64,000 bases of DNA from Desulfobacteraceae bacterium (GCA_013003715.1 JABDIN010000107.1:1-64000), one strand, 5' to 3'. Numbered from the stretch's first letter, positions 47,399 to 56,566 are shown. The notes: generated by a model not told the origin, from the sequence alone. A program made the numbers and translations.

Positions 47399-47544
47399 TG
47401 CTACACATATTCACAGTGCGTACTATCCTTAACCGGCCGAAATCAGGTCGGATACCACTTTCTATTTAGATTCGTTTCCCATGAAATCATAGCCACGCGC
47501 TTTTACGGAAGCGGCGGTGCAAAAATCTGTTTTGGGAGAGAACA

Positions 47545-48606
47545 TTGGCATTCTGGAATGTTAGAGAAGAACTAAGTCAGGTCGATAGGCTGCGGCGGTC
47601 CTATTTCGAATTGCTGCGTGATGAGTTGGACCAGTTCATGCTGAATTATTCTTTGACTGATTCATACAACCAGTTCATGAGTAAAAATGAACCGTACCCG
47701 TATGTGGAAAAACGCGAGCTCAAACCCCGGGCCAGGATACCGGGAATCGAGTATGAACGCCAGAATGCCTTTCTGCTAATCTTCGTTGAAGATACCATTC
47801 CGGCATCCCACAAGAAATACATACGGTTTTTCAATGAGAACAAACCGACCAAAACGCATTTGCTTCACGCCAAAGCGCTGCCATTGCCGGAAACCTTCGA
47901 TCGCAACCACAAATACCTGGACTCGGCGCATTTTTTCGATTTCTTGAAATTATTACTGCCCGTGGATTATGCCCTCTGTATTCAGAGGGACCCCGCCAGT
48001 CATAGTAAAAACCGCTACCAGCTTTCACATTTCCACGTGAGGATAGATTGGCCCATCGCTGAAGCCGCGGAAGATCTGGCGCAAAGCCTGCGATATATTT
48101 CCAAGGATCTTTACGAAAAAGGCGATAAATACGCTGAAAATGTGCAAAAAAAATTATTTGAATACTATGGTTTGCCGTTTATGGTCGGGGGGCGGCGAAC
48201 CGCCGCCATGGTCGCGGCCCAATACCTCAAGAGAATTCCCTGCATTTCGACGGTTTATGTGAGCAGCAGCGAATCCCGCGCATTGATCCGGATTTCCGAA
48301 CGGGGGGTATCCAAGGCAATCCTTGTTAAATTCACTGAAGAGGAGATGCATCAGGTAGCCGGTATCCATGGCATTCTCCCGCGGACATTTAACAAGAATT
48401 ATGTGATTGCAAGGGAAAAAAAAGGCTATGTCTGTATTTTCCAGGCGACCTATGCCTACACCAATCATGCGAGGTCTCCGGACGATGGTAAACTAAGAGA
48501 GATTAATACGGAGCTTAACTGGTTATCGGTGGGAGAACAGCACGTGCTCCCCAAACCGGGGGTGTTAAAATACCCGCCAATTCCGCTAAACCTGATTTAT
48601 TCCTGA
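47545..48606 (+). CDS. Conserved-looking hypothetical protein, 353 residues
   Basis: Starts at a TTG after GGGAGAG, with no better ATG. No signal peptide or membrane helix. Notable stretches are RLRRSYFELLRDELDQFM, FFNENKPTKTHLLHAKALPL near 92, YQLSHFHVRIDWP near 150 and GGRRTAAMVAAQYLKRIPCI near 213, with CIFQATYAYTNHARSPDD near the end. Charge and helix distribution suggest a globular cytoplasmic protein. I cannot assign a family. It is followed by the coiled-coil membrane protein and yhbY in the same direction. Confidence 0.7.
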   Translation: MAFWNVREELSQVDRLRRSYFELLRDELDQFMLNYSLTDSYNQFMSKNEPYPYVEKRELKPRARIPGIEYERQNAFLLIFVEDTIPASHKKYIRFFNENKPTKTHLLHAKALPLPETFDRNHKYLDSAHFFDFLKLLLPVDYALCIQRDPASHSKNRYQLSHFHVRIDWPIAEAAEDLAQSLRYISKDLYEKGDKYAENVQKKLFEYYGLPFMVGGRRTAAMVAAQYLKRIPCISTVYVSSSESRALIRISERGVSKAILVKFTEEEMHQVAGIHGILPRTFNKNYVIAREKKGYVCIFQATYAYTNHARSPDDGKLREINTELNWLSVGEQHVLPKPGVLKYPPIPLNLIYS

Positions 48607-48685
48607 TAATAATCCATGGACGGGTGCATCATATATCGTTTCTGCATTGTATTTGTGAACCTGTGAACAGGCTGTGAGGGACTTT

Positions 48686-48937
48686 ATGGAAATACTGAAA
48701 AAAGAGTGGAAAACCATCTGCCTGATGCTGTGGATGGCCCTAATTACCGGTTTTATCATTTATCTGAATGCCCAGCTCCGCAGTCTCCGGGGATCGAGCA
48801 GCGCCTTGAATTCAACCGTTGACAGTATTGAAAGCGTTATCATCAGTACGGACAGCAATATCTCATCCATGAACGAAAGGGTGCGAAAGTTGGAATCAAA
48901 TGTGGATTATATTGTTCAGAGAGTGAAAAGGAGGTAA
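48686..48937 (+). CDS. Small single-helix membrane protein with coiled-coil tail
   Basis: 83 residues from the ATG after GAGGG. One hydrophobic helix (TICLMLWMALITGFIIYL) followed by a serine-rich heptad-like region ending VRKLESNVDYIVQRVKRR. The stop is 11 bp before yhbY, so they may be co-transcribed. No family recognised. Confidence 0.7.
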   Translation: MEILKKEWKTICLMLWMALITGFIIYLNAQLRSLRGSSSALNSTVDSIESVIISTDSNISSMNERVRKLESNVDYIVQRVKRR

Positions 48938-48948
48938 GTTCCATTACC

Positions 48949-49260
48949 GTGAACGAACTAAAGGGATTTCAAAAACAATATCTGAAGGGTTTGGCACATC
49001 GTTTAAAACCGGTGGTGTTCATCGGTCAGAAAGGTATTTCCGACCTGCTGATGGATGCCATTGATGCCGCCCTGATTACCCACGAATTGATCAAAATCAA
49101 ATTCATCGAGTTCAAGGAAAAAGGACAAAAACTGGATATCTGCCAAATCCTTGAAAAAAAATCAGGTGGTGCCCTGGTGGGGATGGTCGGCCACGTGGCC
49201 ACTTTTTATCGGCCTCACCCCGAGGCAAAGAAAAGAAAAATTCGTCTTCCCGAACGGTAA
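48949..49260 (+). CDS. yhbY: YhbY/CRM-domain RNA-binding protein
   Basis: 103 residues from a GTG. The CRM domain is clear: KQYLKGLAHRLKPVVFIGQK near residue 9, THELIKIKFIEF near 44, and GHVATFYRPHPEAKKRKIRL at the end. Binds pre-50S ribosomal particles in known members. The AGGAGG site sits 14 bases before the GTG and only 8 before an in-frame ATT, so the initiation codon is uncertain. Confidence 0.92.
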   Translation: MNELKGFQKQYLKGLAHRLKPVVFIGQKGISDLLMDAIDAALITHELIKIKFIEFKEKGQKLDICQILEKKSGGALVGMVGHVATFYRPHPEAKKRKIRLPER

Positions 49261-49269
49261 TGCGGCCGG

Positions 49270-51216
49270 TTACTTCCCGGGAACCATTTCCATTCGGAAC
49301 AATGCCGGCACCGCCAGGGGGGAATCCGGCGATATTTGCCTGCCGGTTACCGGATCCATTGCCATCTTGACCACATCCTCCGGGATATTGAACCGTTTGT
49401 AGGTGGTGTCCGACAGGGCCTGGTCCATGAACATCGTCCAGATCGGCAAAGCAGCCCTGGCACCCGTCTCCCCGTCCCCCAGTGTACCGTGATCATCTCT
49501 TCCCACCCAGACGCCCACGGCCACATCCGGAGAAAATCCGATAAACAGGGCATCTTTATAGTCATTGGTGGTACCGGTTTTGCCGGCAACCGGCCGATTC
49601 AACCGGAGAGCTGATTTGCCGGTTCCCTCCTTGATCACCCCCTGGAGCATATCCGTGATGATGGCGGCCGTGGTTGCCGATAGGGCCAATGTTTTTTCCG
49701 GTCTGGCCTGCCAGAGGATACGTCCGTTTTTCTGTACAACGGTCATTGCGCCATAGGGTTCTGTCCGCTGACCGCCATTGGCGAAAACGGCATAGGCGGC
49801 CGTGAGTTCCAATAGATTTGCGCCGGATGTGCCCAAGGCTATGGACAGGTTGGTCTCCAGGGGAGACGATATCCCCAGCTTCCGGGCAAAACGAACCACG
49901 GCATCCGGTCCCACCATTTCGATCAGGCGCACGGCTGGAATGTTTTTGGAGTGGGTGAGCGCCTTTCTCAGGGTAATCTCCCCCTGGTATGTGGTTGAGA
50001 AGTTTTCCGGTCTCCAGTCCGTGCCTTTCAACGCCCCTTTAAACACCACCGGGGCATCCAGAATCTGCTGGTGTTGGGCGAATCCCCGTTCAATGGCCAG
50101 CGCATATATGAAGGGTTTGAATGCGGATCCCGGCTGTCTTATGGCCGATATGGCCCGATTGAATTGACTTTTCAGATAATCATGGCCACCCACCATGGCC
50201 AGAATACCGCCGGTTTGAATGTCGATGGCAATAAGGGCGGCTTCAGGTTCCGGGGAGCCGATGCCGTTTTTTTCCATTCGCGCTTTCAGATCCGTCAGCC
50301 CTTGACGAATGGACTGCTCTGCGGCGACCTGGAGTTTTTGTGACAGGGAGGTCTCGATGGTCAGTCCGCCCTTATAGAGTTGATCGGATCCGACCTCAGT
50401 TTCCAATTCATGCTTGATAAAGGATACAAAAAAAGGTGCGGTCCGGGTTCGCGGTGATTTGGGTGCGGTGATGACGGGTGCCCGGAACGCCCTTTCGTAT
50501 TCTGCATCGGTGATGATGCCCGTATCACGCATCTGACGGAGAACGATGTTGCGGCGCCGGGTGGCGAGTCCTTTGTTCAACAGCGGTGAATAGCGTGATG
50601 GCGATTGGGGCATTCCCGCAATGAGCGCGCACTCCTCAAGGTTCAATTCCCTGACGTTCTTATTGAAAAATATGGTGGCCGCCGATTGGACACCATAGGC
50701 ACCACTGCCGAAATACACCTGGTTCAGGTAGAGCGTCAGGATCTCATCCTTGGTGTATCGCCGTTCCAATTGGAGCGCCAATATGCCTTCGCGGATTTTT
50801 CGCACCAGCGTTTTCCGGGGGGTTAGGAACAATGTCCGGGACAATTGCTGGGTCAGGGTGCTGGCGCCCTGGGCGAAGCGTCCGGTCTTGACGTTGCGGA
50901 CCACCGCTCTGAGAATTCCTTTAAGGTCGACACCGCTGTGTTTATAAAATTGCCGGTCCTCCGTGGTCAAAAGGGCCTGCGACAGGTACGGCGGAATCTC
51001 CGACAGCGGCACCGGATCTCTTTTATGAATAAACAGCTCATCGAGCAGGGCACCGTCCGAGGAGAAGATCCGGGAAACCGCAGAAGGCTGGAAATCTTCC
51101 AGACCGCGGATTTGCGGCAGGTCGCGCGTCAGGCCGAAAAAGGCGCCCGCCGCCCCCCCGCAGAGTGCGCCGACCACCACAAACAGGATGATAATTGAAT
51201 GGCTTTTTTTCAGCAT
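49270..51216 (-). CDS. Class A penicillin-binding protein (PBP1A)
   Basis: About 648 residues. An N-terminal membrane anchor precedes a GT51 transglycosylase domain with the catalytic Glu in TTEDRQFYKHSGVD near 90 and LYLNQVYFGSGAYG near 160. The transpeptidase domain has SxxK in QPGSAFKPF near 363, SxN in THSKNIPA, and KTG in VAGKTGTTNDYKD near 540. It polymerises and cross-links peptidoglycan. A GTG four codons upstream is an alternative start. It converges on yhbY with only 9 bp between stops. Confidence 0.94.
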   Translation of the reverse strand: MLKKSHSIIILFVVVGALCGGAAGAFFGLTRDLPQIRGLEDFQPSAVSRIFSSDGALLDELFIHKRDPVPLSEIPPYLSQALLTTEDRQFYKHSGVDLKGILRAVVRNVKTGRFAQGASTLTQQLSRTLFLTPRKTLVRKIREGILALQLERRYTKDEILTLYLNQVYFGSGAYGVQSAATIFFNKNVRELNLEECALIAGMPQSPSRYSPLLNKGLATRRRNIVLRQMRDTGIITDAEYERAFRAPVITAPKSPRTRTAPFFVSFIKHELETEVGSDQLYKGGLTIETSLSQKLQVAAEQSIRQGLTDLKARMEKNGIGSPEPEAALIAIDIQTGGILAMVGGHDYLKSQFNRAISAIRQPGSAFKPFIYALAIERGFAQHQQILDAPVVFKGALKGTDWRPENFSTTYQGEITLRKALTHSKNIPAVRLIEMVGPDAVVRFARKLGISSPLETNLSIALGTSGANLLELTAAYAVFANGGQRTEPYGAMTVVQKNGRILWQARPEKTLALSATTAAIITDMLQGVIKEGTGKSALRLNRPVAGKTGTTNDYKDALFIGFSPDVAVGVWVGRDDHGTLGDGETGARAALPIWTMFMDQALSDTTYKRFNIPEDVVKMAMDPVTGRQISPDSPLAVPALFRMEMVPGK

Positions 51217-51228
51217 TTTTATTTTCAC

Positions 51229-51364
51229 TTTATCGTTAAAGCCGTCCTTAAAATAGATAGCATACCGTCATTTGATATTTGGGCTTTGTCATATGACATT
51301 ACCTGATCTGTTTGCATCGGACCCTATTCCAACCCTATCAATTTTATATGCAATCACCCTGCCG
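51229..51364 (-). repeat. Family B dispersed repeat (reverse copy)
   Basis: AGCATACCGTCATTTGATAT, TTGGGCTTTGTCATATGACATTACC, ATCGGACCCTATTCCAACCC, ATTTTATATGCAATCACCC. The reverse complement follows the 26.9 kb copy with substitutions. It sits between PBP1A and the His-rich gene. Confidence 0.75.
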
Positions 51365-51447
51365 CTATCTATCTCATATTGACTGTAAACGGAATTGATT
51401 GTAGATTAAGCGACCATTTTGTCAATATTCTTCTAAGGAGTGTTCAT

Positions 51448-51729
51448 ATGTCTCACCACGATCATCATGACCACGGCGGCCATCATCACCACGATTCGGA
51501 AGACAGTTCCGGAGTTGAAAAAACCTTCGATGAGCGGCTGGTGGTGTTGCTGGATCATTGGATTAAGCATAACGACGATCATGCCCGTAATTATATGGAT
51601 TGGGGGAGAAAAGCCGAAGAACACCAGTTGTCGGGGGTCGGTGCGCTGTTGAACGAAGCCGCCGAGATGACCCGGGCCATCAGCGAAAAGTTTGAAAAAG
51701 CGGCTGCCCTGGCCGGCAAGAAGCGATAA
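51448..51729 (+). CDS. Histidine-rich small protein, possible metal-binding
   Basis: 93 residues from the ATG 7 bases after AAGGAG. The first 15 residues are MSHHDHHDHGGHHHH, a metal-chelating cluster, then an amphipathic helical region (FDERLVVLLDHWIKHNDDHA to ISEKFEKAAALAG). No signal peptide. His-rich tips of this kind hold Ni, Zn or Co in several metallochaperones; the exact metal and partner are unknown. It converges on the U32 gene downstream, 10 bp apart. Confidence 0.8.
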   Translation: MSHHDHHDHGGHHHHDSEDSSGVEKTFDERLVVLLDHWIKHNDDHARNYMDWGRKAEEHQLSGVGALLNEAAEMTRAISEKFEKAAALAGKKR

Positions 51730-51739
51730 CCCGGGTATC

Positions 51740-52963
51740 TTATCGTTCATCCATTTTCCGGATCAGGTCATTGGGGACCAGCGGTGAAGTTATGGTGATA
51801 TGCACATGGCTGCCGGGCTGGGCGAAATCCCGGCGTTCACCGTCCGGACCGGTAATTTCCTTTATGGTATCCATCTGAGCGGGCCCTGTGCGGGGAAGTA
51901 CTTCAATGGTATCGCCCCGGAAAAACTTGTTTCTGGCTTCCACCAGCGTGCCGGGGGCGGACGTTTTCTCGAGGACTTTTGCCAGAAAGGTATGGCTGTT
52001 TTCACTTTCGGCGCGATGATTCATGATCTCCTGCCCCGGGTCGCCGAAATAGAATCCGGTGCAATAGCCGCGATGGCTGATGTGCTGTAATTCCGTTTTC
52101 CATCGCGGATCGGCGACATAGGCGTCTGGGTTTTCGTAATAGGCATCTATGGCCTCCCGGTACGTTTTCACCACTGCACCCACGTAGTGGATACCCTTCA
52201 TCCGTCCTTCTATTTTCAATGATGAGATTCCCGCTTCGATCATCTCGCGTATATGGTCGATCATGCACAAGTCCCTGGAATTGAAAATATAGGTGCCCGA
52301 GGCATCTTCGGAAACCGGAAAAAATTCTCCGGGACGTTTCTCTTCCATCACGGCATATTTGAAGCGGCAGGGATGACAGCACATGCCCTGGTTACTGGGG
52401 CGACCGGCCATGAAATTGCTCAACAGGCACCGCCCGGAATAGGATACGCACATGGCTCCATGGACAAATGCCTCGACTTCGATATCGGTGTTTTCACCGA
52501 TTTGTCTTATTTCAGCCAACGACAGCTCCCTGGCCACATTGCATCGGCCGGCGCCGAGGCTTTCCCAAAACCGGACGGTGTCGTAATTGGTGGTGTTGGC
52601 TTGGGTGCTGATGTGGATCGGTGTAGCCGGCAGATATTTTTTTGCAGCCATGAGAATAGCCGGATCCGCCACAATCACCGCATCGGGCTGAATGTCCGAA
52701 AGACTTTTCAGAAAGGCCTGCATGGGTTTCAGGTCCTGGTTTTTCGGATAGATGTTGCAGGCGACATAGACCTTTGTATGGTGTTTGTGGGCGAAGGCAA
52801 CGGCCTCATCCATCTCCGCCAATGAGAAGTTGCCGGAAAAGTTTCTCAGGCTGAAGGATTTTCCAGCCAGATAAACGGCATCGGCACCATAGTGGACGGC
52901 GATTTCGAGTTTTTCAAAGTTGCCGGCAGGGGCCAGCAGTTCCACTTTTTTGTCCGCAGACAT
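51740..52963 (-). CDS. Peptidase U32-family protein (TrhP-like, tRNA hydroxylation)
   Basis: 407 residues. Begins VELLAPAGNFEKLEIAVHYG, contains HISTQANTTNYDTVRFWESL near 116 and the U32 cysteine motif AMCVSYSGRCLLSNFMAGRP followed by CCHPCRFKY near 170-200. SSLKIEGRMKGIHY near 246 is also characteristic. Related proteins (TrhP/YegQ, RlhA/YdcP) hydroxylate RNA bases and are not true peptidases. It follows the CbiR-like gene by only 3 bp; no functional link is obvious. Confidence 0.88.
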   Translation of the reverse strand: MSADKKVELLAPAGNFEKLEIAVHYGADAVYLAGKSFSLRNFSGNFSLAEMDEAVAFAHKHHTKVYVACNIYPKNQDLKPMQAFLKSLSDIQPDAVIVADPAILMAAKKYLPATPIHISTQANTTNYDTVRFWESLGAGRCNVARELSLAEIRQIGENTDIEVEAFVHGAMCVSYSGRCLLSNFMAGRPSNQGMCCHPCRFKYAVMEEKRPGEFFPVSEDASGTYIFNSRDLCMIDHIREMIEAGISSLKIEGRMKGIHYVGAVVKTYREAIDAYYENPDAYVADPRWKTELQHISHRGYCTGFYFGDPGQEIMNHRAESENSHTFLAKVLEKTSAPGTLVEARNKFFRGDTIEVLPRTGPAQMDTIKEITGPDGERRDFAQPGSHVHITITSPLVPNDLIRKMDER

Positions 52964-52966
52964 AAT

Positions 52967-53779
52967 TTATATCTCCTGGTGTTCCGTAATGAATTCCGAC
53001 CGGCGCTGTTTCAGGAATAATAAGGATGATATAAGGGCGGGTTCTGCGAACACCTCCACGGATACCGTCCCCGTATAGGTGGACAGAATCTCTCTGACGC
53101 GCTGCCATTGACTATCCGGAAGTTGATCCAGCCCCAGGTGGTCGATACCGTTTTGCACGCCATGCAGGTGCATGATCGCTGTTTTGTCCCGGTACCGGCC
53201 GTACAATTGCGCCATATCATATTGATACCGGATCAGATGCCCGATATCCAGGCACACCGGCAGGTCCCATTCCCGTATCACCGGTTCGACCCATTCAAAC
53301 GGATAATCAAGTGTTTCGATGGACAAGGCTTTCGGATCCACCCCGCTATCGAATAACCGGGTCAGGCTTTCACGGTGCCTTGACATCCGGGCGAAAATTC
53401 CACGGTTCGAAATATCATCCGGATGCCACATAAGGTGCAAGGTATGTGTGGATGCCTTCAGCGGCGCAACAATGTCCAGGACCTGTTTCATCCGGTGGAC
53501 GGCACTCCTGCGCAGATGGTCGTCCGCATGACCCAGGTCAAGGTCCGCGGGCAGGTGCACATTATATCCGATATCCAAATCCGCCCCGAGTTGCACCAGT
53601 TCGTCGATGCTGTGTTTCGGCGGCAGATGAACCATGTCACGGCCTTCGAAAAACAGCAGTTCGATTTCATCCACGATCGGTGCCAACCGGCGCACATTGG
53701 GAACATAGTCGTCGGGATAGATAAAACTCGTGGTGCCGATGCGAAACGGAAAAGCCCCTTTGCTCACAGGTGGATGCAT
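52967..53779 (-). CDS. cbiR: CbiR-like cobamide-remodelling phosphodiesterase (AP-endonuclease-2-type TIM barrel)
   Basis: 270 residues with AAGGAG 5 bases before the ATG. It reads FRIGTTSFIYPDDYVPNVRR near residue 12, then IELLFFEGRDMVHLP and YNVHLPADLDLG near 72, DLPVCLDIGHLIRYQYD near 175, MHLHGVQNGIDHLG and VSVEVFAE near 240. This pattern fits the AP_endonuc_2 fold of CbiR, which removes the lower ligand of cobamides to allow exchange. The cobalamin operon lies 640 bp upstream on the same strand. The call rests on recalled similarity, not on a search. Confidence 0.7.
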   Translation of the reverse strand: MHPPVSKGAFPFRIGTTSFIYPDDYVPNVRRLAPIVDEIELLFFEGRDMVHLPPKHSIDELVQLGADLDIGYNVHLPADLDLGHADDHLRRSAVHRMKQVLDIVAPLKASTHTLHLMWHPDDISNRGIFARMSRHRESLTRLFDSGVDPKALSIETLDYPFEWVEPVIREWDLPVCLDIGHLIRYQYDMAQLYGRYRDKTAIMHLHGVQNGIDHLGLDQLPDSQWQRVREILSTYTGTVSVEVFAEPALISSLLFLKQRRSEFITEHQEI

Positions 53780-53926
53780 GTATCTCCTTCCAATGGTGGC
53801 GCATTACTATCAATGTTCGATTGCCGGTTCAACCTGTTTTGACATGCCGGCGCGATTCTTCGGTAAATCATAAAGATCGTTGGGGAAACTCAAGGAAAAT
53901 CAAAATACGGCGATATAAAGATTAAT

Positions 53927-54406
53927 ATGAAACCGAAATTCATAAATGAGATTGATAAGAAAGCCCCTGTTTTTCTTCCGGTCGGTCCCCGCCATGGTCG
54001 ACTGCGGAAGGAATCATGGGAGCAGACCGGAGGTGACAGCTTGGAAAATAAGGGAGCGGACAGACGACGGAAAACCCGGGTCTCGTTTGATACGGATGTG
54101 ATCATCCGCGTCGATGGCTCGGATGTGTCGGCACAGGCGGATTCAAAAGATATTTCGATCAACGGCATGTTTGTGAATACGGACGCCGACATCGCCGTGG
54201 ACACTCTCTGTGATATCGATATCATACTCGGCGCCAACACCGAGGGCCTGGCCATCAAGGTGAAAGGCAAAGTGGTCCGGAAACAGGAAAATGGTTTGGG
54301 GATCTCATTTGAATCCGTGGCAATGGACAGCTATATCCATTTGAAAAATTTGCTCCGGTTCAACGCGGATGATCCCGATGCCATCGAGAGCGAAACCTTC
54401 GAATAG
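53927..54406 (+). CDS. PilZ-domain protein (putative c-di-GMP effector)
   Basis: 159 residues. The c-di-GMP signature is present as RRRKTRVSFD near residue 47 (RxxxR) and DSKDISINGMFV near 72 (DxSxxG). A hydrophilic N-terminal tail of about 45 residues precedes the domain. It is a stand-alone PilZ protein, and no diguanylate cyclase gene is in this window. The only gene on the forward strand between 51.7 and 64 kb. Confidence 0.87.
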   Translation: MKPKFINEIDKKAPVFLPVGPRHGRLRKESWEQTGGDSLENKGADRRRKTRVSFDTDVIIRVDGSDVSAQADSKDISINGMFVNTDADIAVDTLCDIDIILGANTEGLAIKVKGKVVRKQENGLGISFESVAMDSYIHLKNLLRFNADDPDAIESETFE

Positions 54407-54422
54407 GGGTCTGGATTAAAAT

Positions 54423-55391
54423 TTAGTATAATAACCGCTGCCCCATCCACCATATCCCCCCGAATGCTGCAGCCGCCAATAGCGATGCCAGCAGCATCAG
54501 GTCGCAGGCCTGTTTGATGTGTTTGAACGCCACCTCCGGAAATGACTTGCCGATATACGGTTTATCCACCACCTCTCCATGGTAGACATTCGGTCCGTTG
54601 AGCCTTACGCGCAACGCGCCGGCCACCGCCGCTTCCGGGAAACCGGCGTTGGGGCTGGTGTGGTTTTTTCCTTCGGCCAATGCGGTCGCCAATGACGATG
54701 AGCCGGATTTGTTTAACATCCGGGCGGCCAGGGCGATAAACAAAAAACTCAGCCGGGCCGGGATATAATTGGCCACATCATCGATCCTGGCCGCTGCCTT
54801 GCCGAATTCCGCATACCGGTCATTTTTATACCCAATCATGGAATCCAATGTATTGATCATTTTATACGTCATGGCCAGCGGTGCGCCGCCGATGACTGCA
54901 AAAAAAAGGGGGGACAGGAATCCGTCCACGTAATTCTCGGCCACCGTCTCCACCGCCGCCCGGGCCACGCCCTTTTCGGTCAGGTGACCGGTTTCCCGCC
55001 CCACGATCATGCCGACGCTGCGTCGGGCACCATCCAGATCGCGGCCTATCAGCCGTTCCCATACCGCCATGGCCGCTTTTTCCAGTGAACGGGCGGATAT
55101 GCAATAGAAAACAAGGATCACTTCCACACCCCCGCCCACCCACGGATGAATGAGAAACGCCGTCCGAACCACCAGCCAGGTGATCGTCCAGGTGGCGCCG
55201 ATGAGCACAGCGGCAAATAAAAATCCGGACGACCCCGGATGAATCCGAAGGGGTCTGAATACCGGTTCAAACCTCTCGATGGCCAGCCCCATCCATCGGA
55301 TCGGATGCGGGAGGAAGAGCGGGTCGGCGATCATCAAATCAAGCACAACGGCAAGGGGGATGATGTACCCCGCGGACAATAACGGCATCAT
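54423..55391 (-). CDS. cbiB: Adenosylcobinamide-phosphate synthase
   Basis: 322 residues, a multi-helix membrane protein. Hallmarks are VVLDLMIADPLFLPHPIRWMG near 17, VAETVAENYVDGFLSPLFFAV near 148, NTLDSMIGYKNDRYAEFG near 183 and SPNAGFPEAAVAGALRVRL near 250. It attaches aminopropanol phosphate to adenosylcobyric acid. Start follows AAGGAAG by 8 bases. It lies 13 bp after the cobD gene and is the distal member of the operon. Confidence 0.95.
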   Translation of the reverse strand: MMPLLSAGYIIPLAVVLDLMIADPLFLPHPIRWMGLAIERFEPVFRPLRIHPGSSGFLFAAVLIGATWTITWLVVRTAFLIHPWVGGGVEVILVFYCISARSLEKAAMAVWERLIGRDLDGARRSVGMIVGRETGHLTEKGVARAAVETVAENYVDGFLSPLFFAVIGGAPLAMTYKMINTLDSMIGYKNDRYAEFGKAAARIDDVANYIPARLSFLFIALAARMLNKSGSSSLATALAEGKNHTSPNAGFPEAAVAGALRVRLNGPNVYHGEVVDKPYIGKSFPEVAFKHIKQACDLMLLASLLAAAAFGGIWWMGQRLLY

Positions 55392-55404
55392 CTTGTTTCT
55401 TCCT

Positions 55405-56499
55405 TTATTGGGACAGAGTCATTTTTTCAGTCAATTCCAGCAAAGACGCGGACAACAGCCGGTTTGTCGCCGGTTTTTTGAGCGACACCCGGATATATTG
55501 ATCCGACAACCCGATGAAGTTCGAGCAGTTCCGGATCAATATTTTCTGTTCAGCCAAGGCATCACATATGCACCCGGCGGTGACGGACGTCGGCAGTTTG
55601 CCCAACAAAAAGGAGGTCGGACTGTCAAACCATTGGATCAGGGAGGGGTGTGGGAAGCTGTCCATAAACGCCTTTCTTTCGCCGTCCAGAAAGCGGCAGG
55701 TATCGTGGATGAATCCATCGACTTTGTTATTTTCGGTCATCAGGTAGTGAACGGCGACCTGGGCCGGTGAGTTCACACTCCAGGGCAACATGAATTTTTG
55801 TAATTTTTCAATGATGTCCAGGGAGGATTTGATGAATCCGATGCGCAATCCCGGAATCCTGAATATTTTGGACATGGAGTTCAATACCGCCAGGTTGGGC
55901 AGGTCGCTACGGATCATACTGAAATCGTCTGCGGCCTTGACAAACGGCAAGTAGGATTCATCCACGATAAAACAGGTTCCCGGGTGCTTGCGGATGATCT
56001 TCTCCAGAACGGTTTTCTCGAGAATCGCGCCGGTGGGGTTGTTGGGATTGCAGACGAACACGGAACCCACTTCCCCGGCCATTGCATCGAGCCGGTCAAG
56101 ATCCGGTTGAAAATCGGCTTCGGCCCGTGAGAGGAGATGAACGCTACGGCATCCGTGCATCTCACAGGCATCCTGGTAGTCCGAGTAGGTGGGCGACAGG
56201 ATGAGAGCGGTTTTTAAATTCAAAGCCAGGGGCAGGGCGTATATGAGTTGGGTGGTGCCGTTGCCGGCCAGAACCACATTCGGCGCCACCTTGTGATACC
56301 GGGCGAAAGCGTCGATGATGCCCGCTGAATCGGCTTCGGGCAAGGCTGTCATGTCTTCGAGATGTGATTGGATCCGTGTCATCATCTCCGGCATCGGTCC
56401 CAAAGGATTCACATTGCTGCTCATATCGATGATATCCCGGGCCCGGCATCCCAACCGCCTGGCCAGAGCGTAGATGTTTCCACCGTGTCCCCGGATCAT
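55405..56499 (-). CDS. cobD: L-threonine-O-3-phosphate decarboxylase
   Basis: About 364 residues. PLP aminotransferase fold: DMSSNVNPLGPMPEMM near 18, LAGNGTTQLIYALPLAL near 68, VFVCNPNNPTGAIL near 145, and the PLP lysine in NSMSKIFRIPGLRIGF near 210. It makes (R)-1-aminopropan-2-ol phosphate used by CbiB, encoded next. A histidinol-phosphate aminotransferase is the alternative, but the context decides. An ATG at 56499 is chosen; a GTG six codons upstream has no ribosome site. Confidence 0.9.
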   Translation of the reverse strand: MIRGHGGNIYALARRLGCRARDIIDMSSNVNPLGPMPEMMTRIQSHLEDMTALPEADSAGIIDAFARYHKVAPNVVLAGNGTTQLIYALPLALNLKTALILSPTYSDYQDACEMHGCRSVHLLSRAEADFQPDLDRLDAMAGEVGSVFVCNPNNPTGAILEKTVLEKIIRKHPGTCFIVDESYLPFVKAADDFSMIRSDLPNLAVLNSMSKIFRIPGLRIGFIKSSLDIIEKLQKFMLPWSVNSPAQVAVHYLMTENNKVDGFIHDTCRFLDGERKAFMDSFPHPSLIQWFDSPTSFLLGKLPTSVTAGCICDALAEQKILIRNCSNFIGLSDQYIRVSLKKPATNRLLSASLLELTEKMTLSQ

Positions 56500-56566
56500 A
56501 TCCCCCCCATTTGCCACCGTAAAAATAAAAAACCCAGAATTTCATATAAAATCATATGTATAAAAT

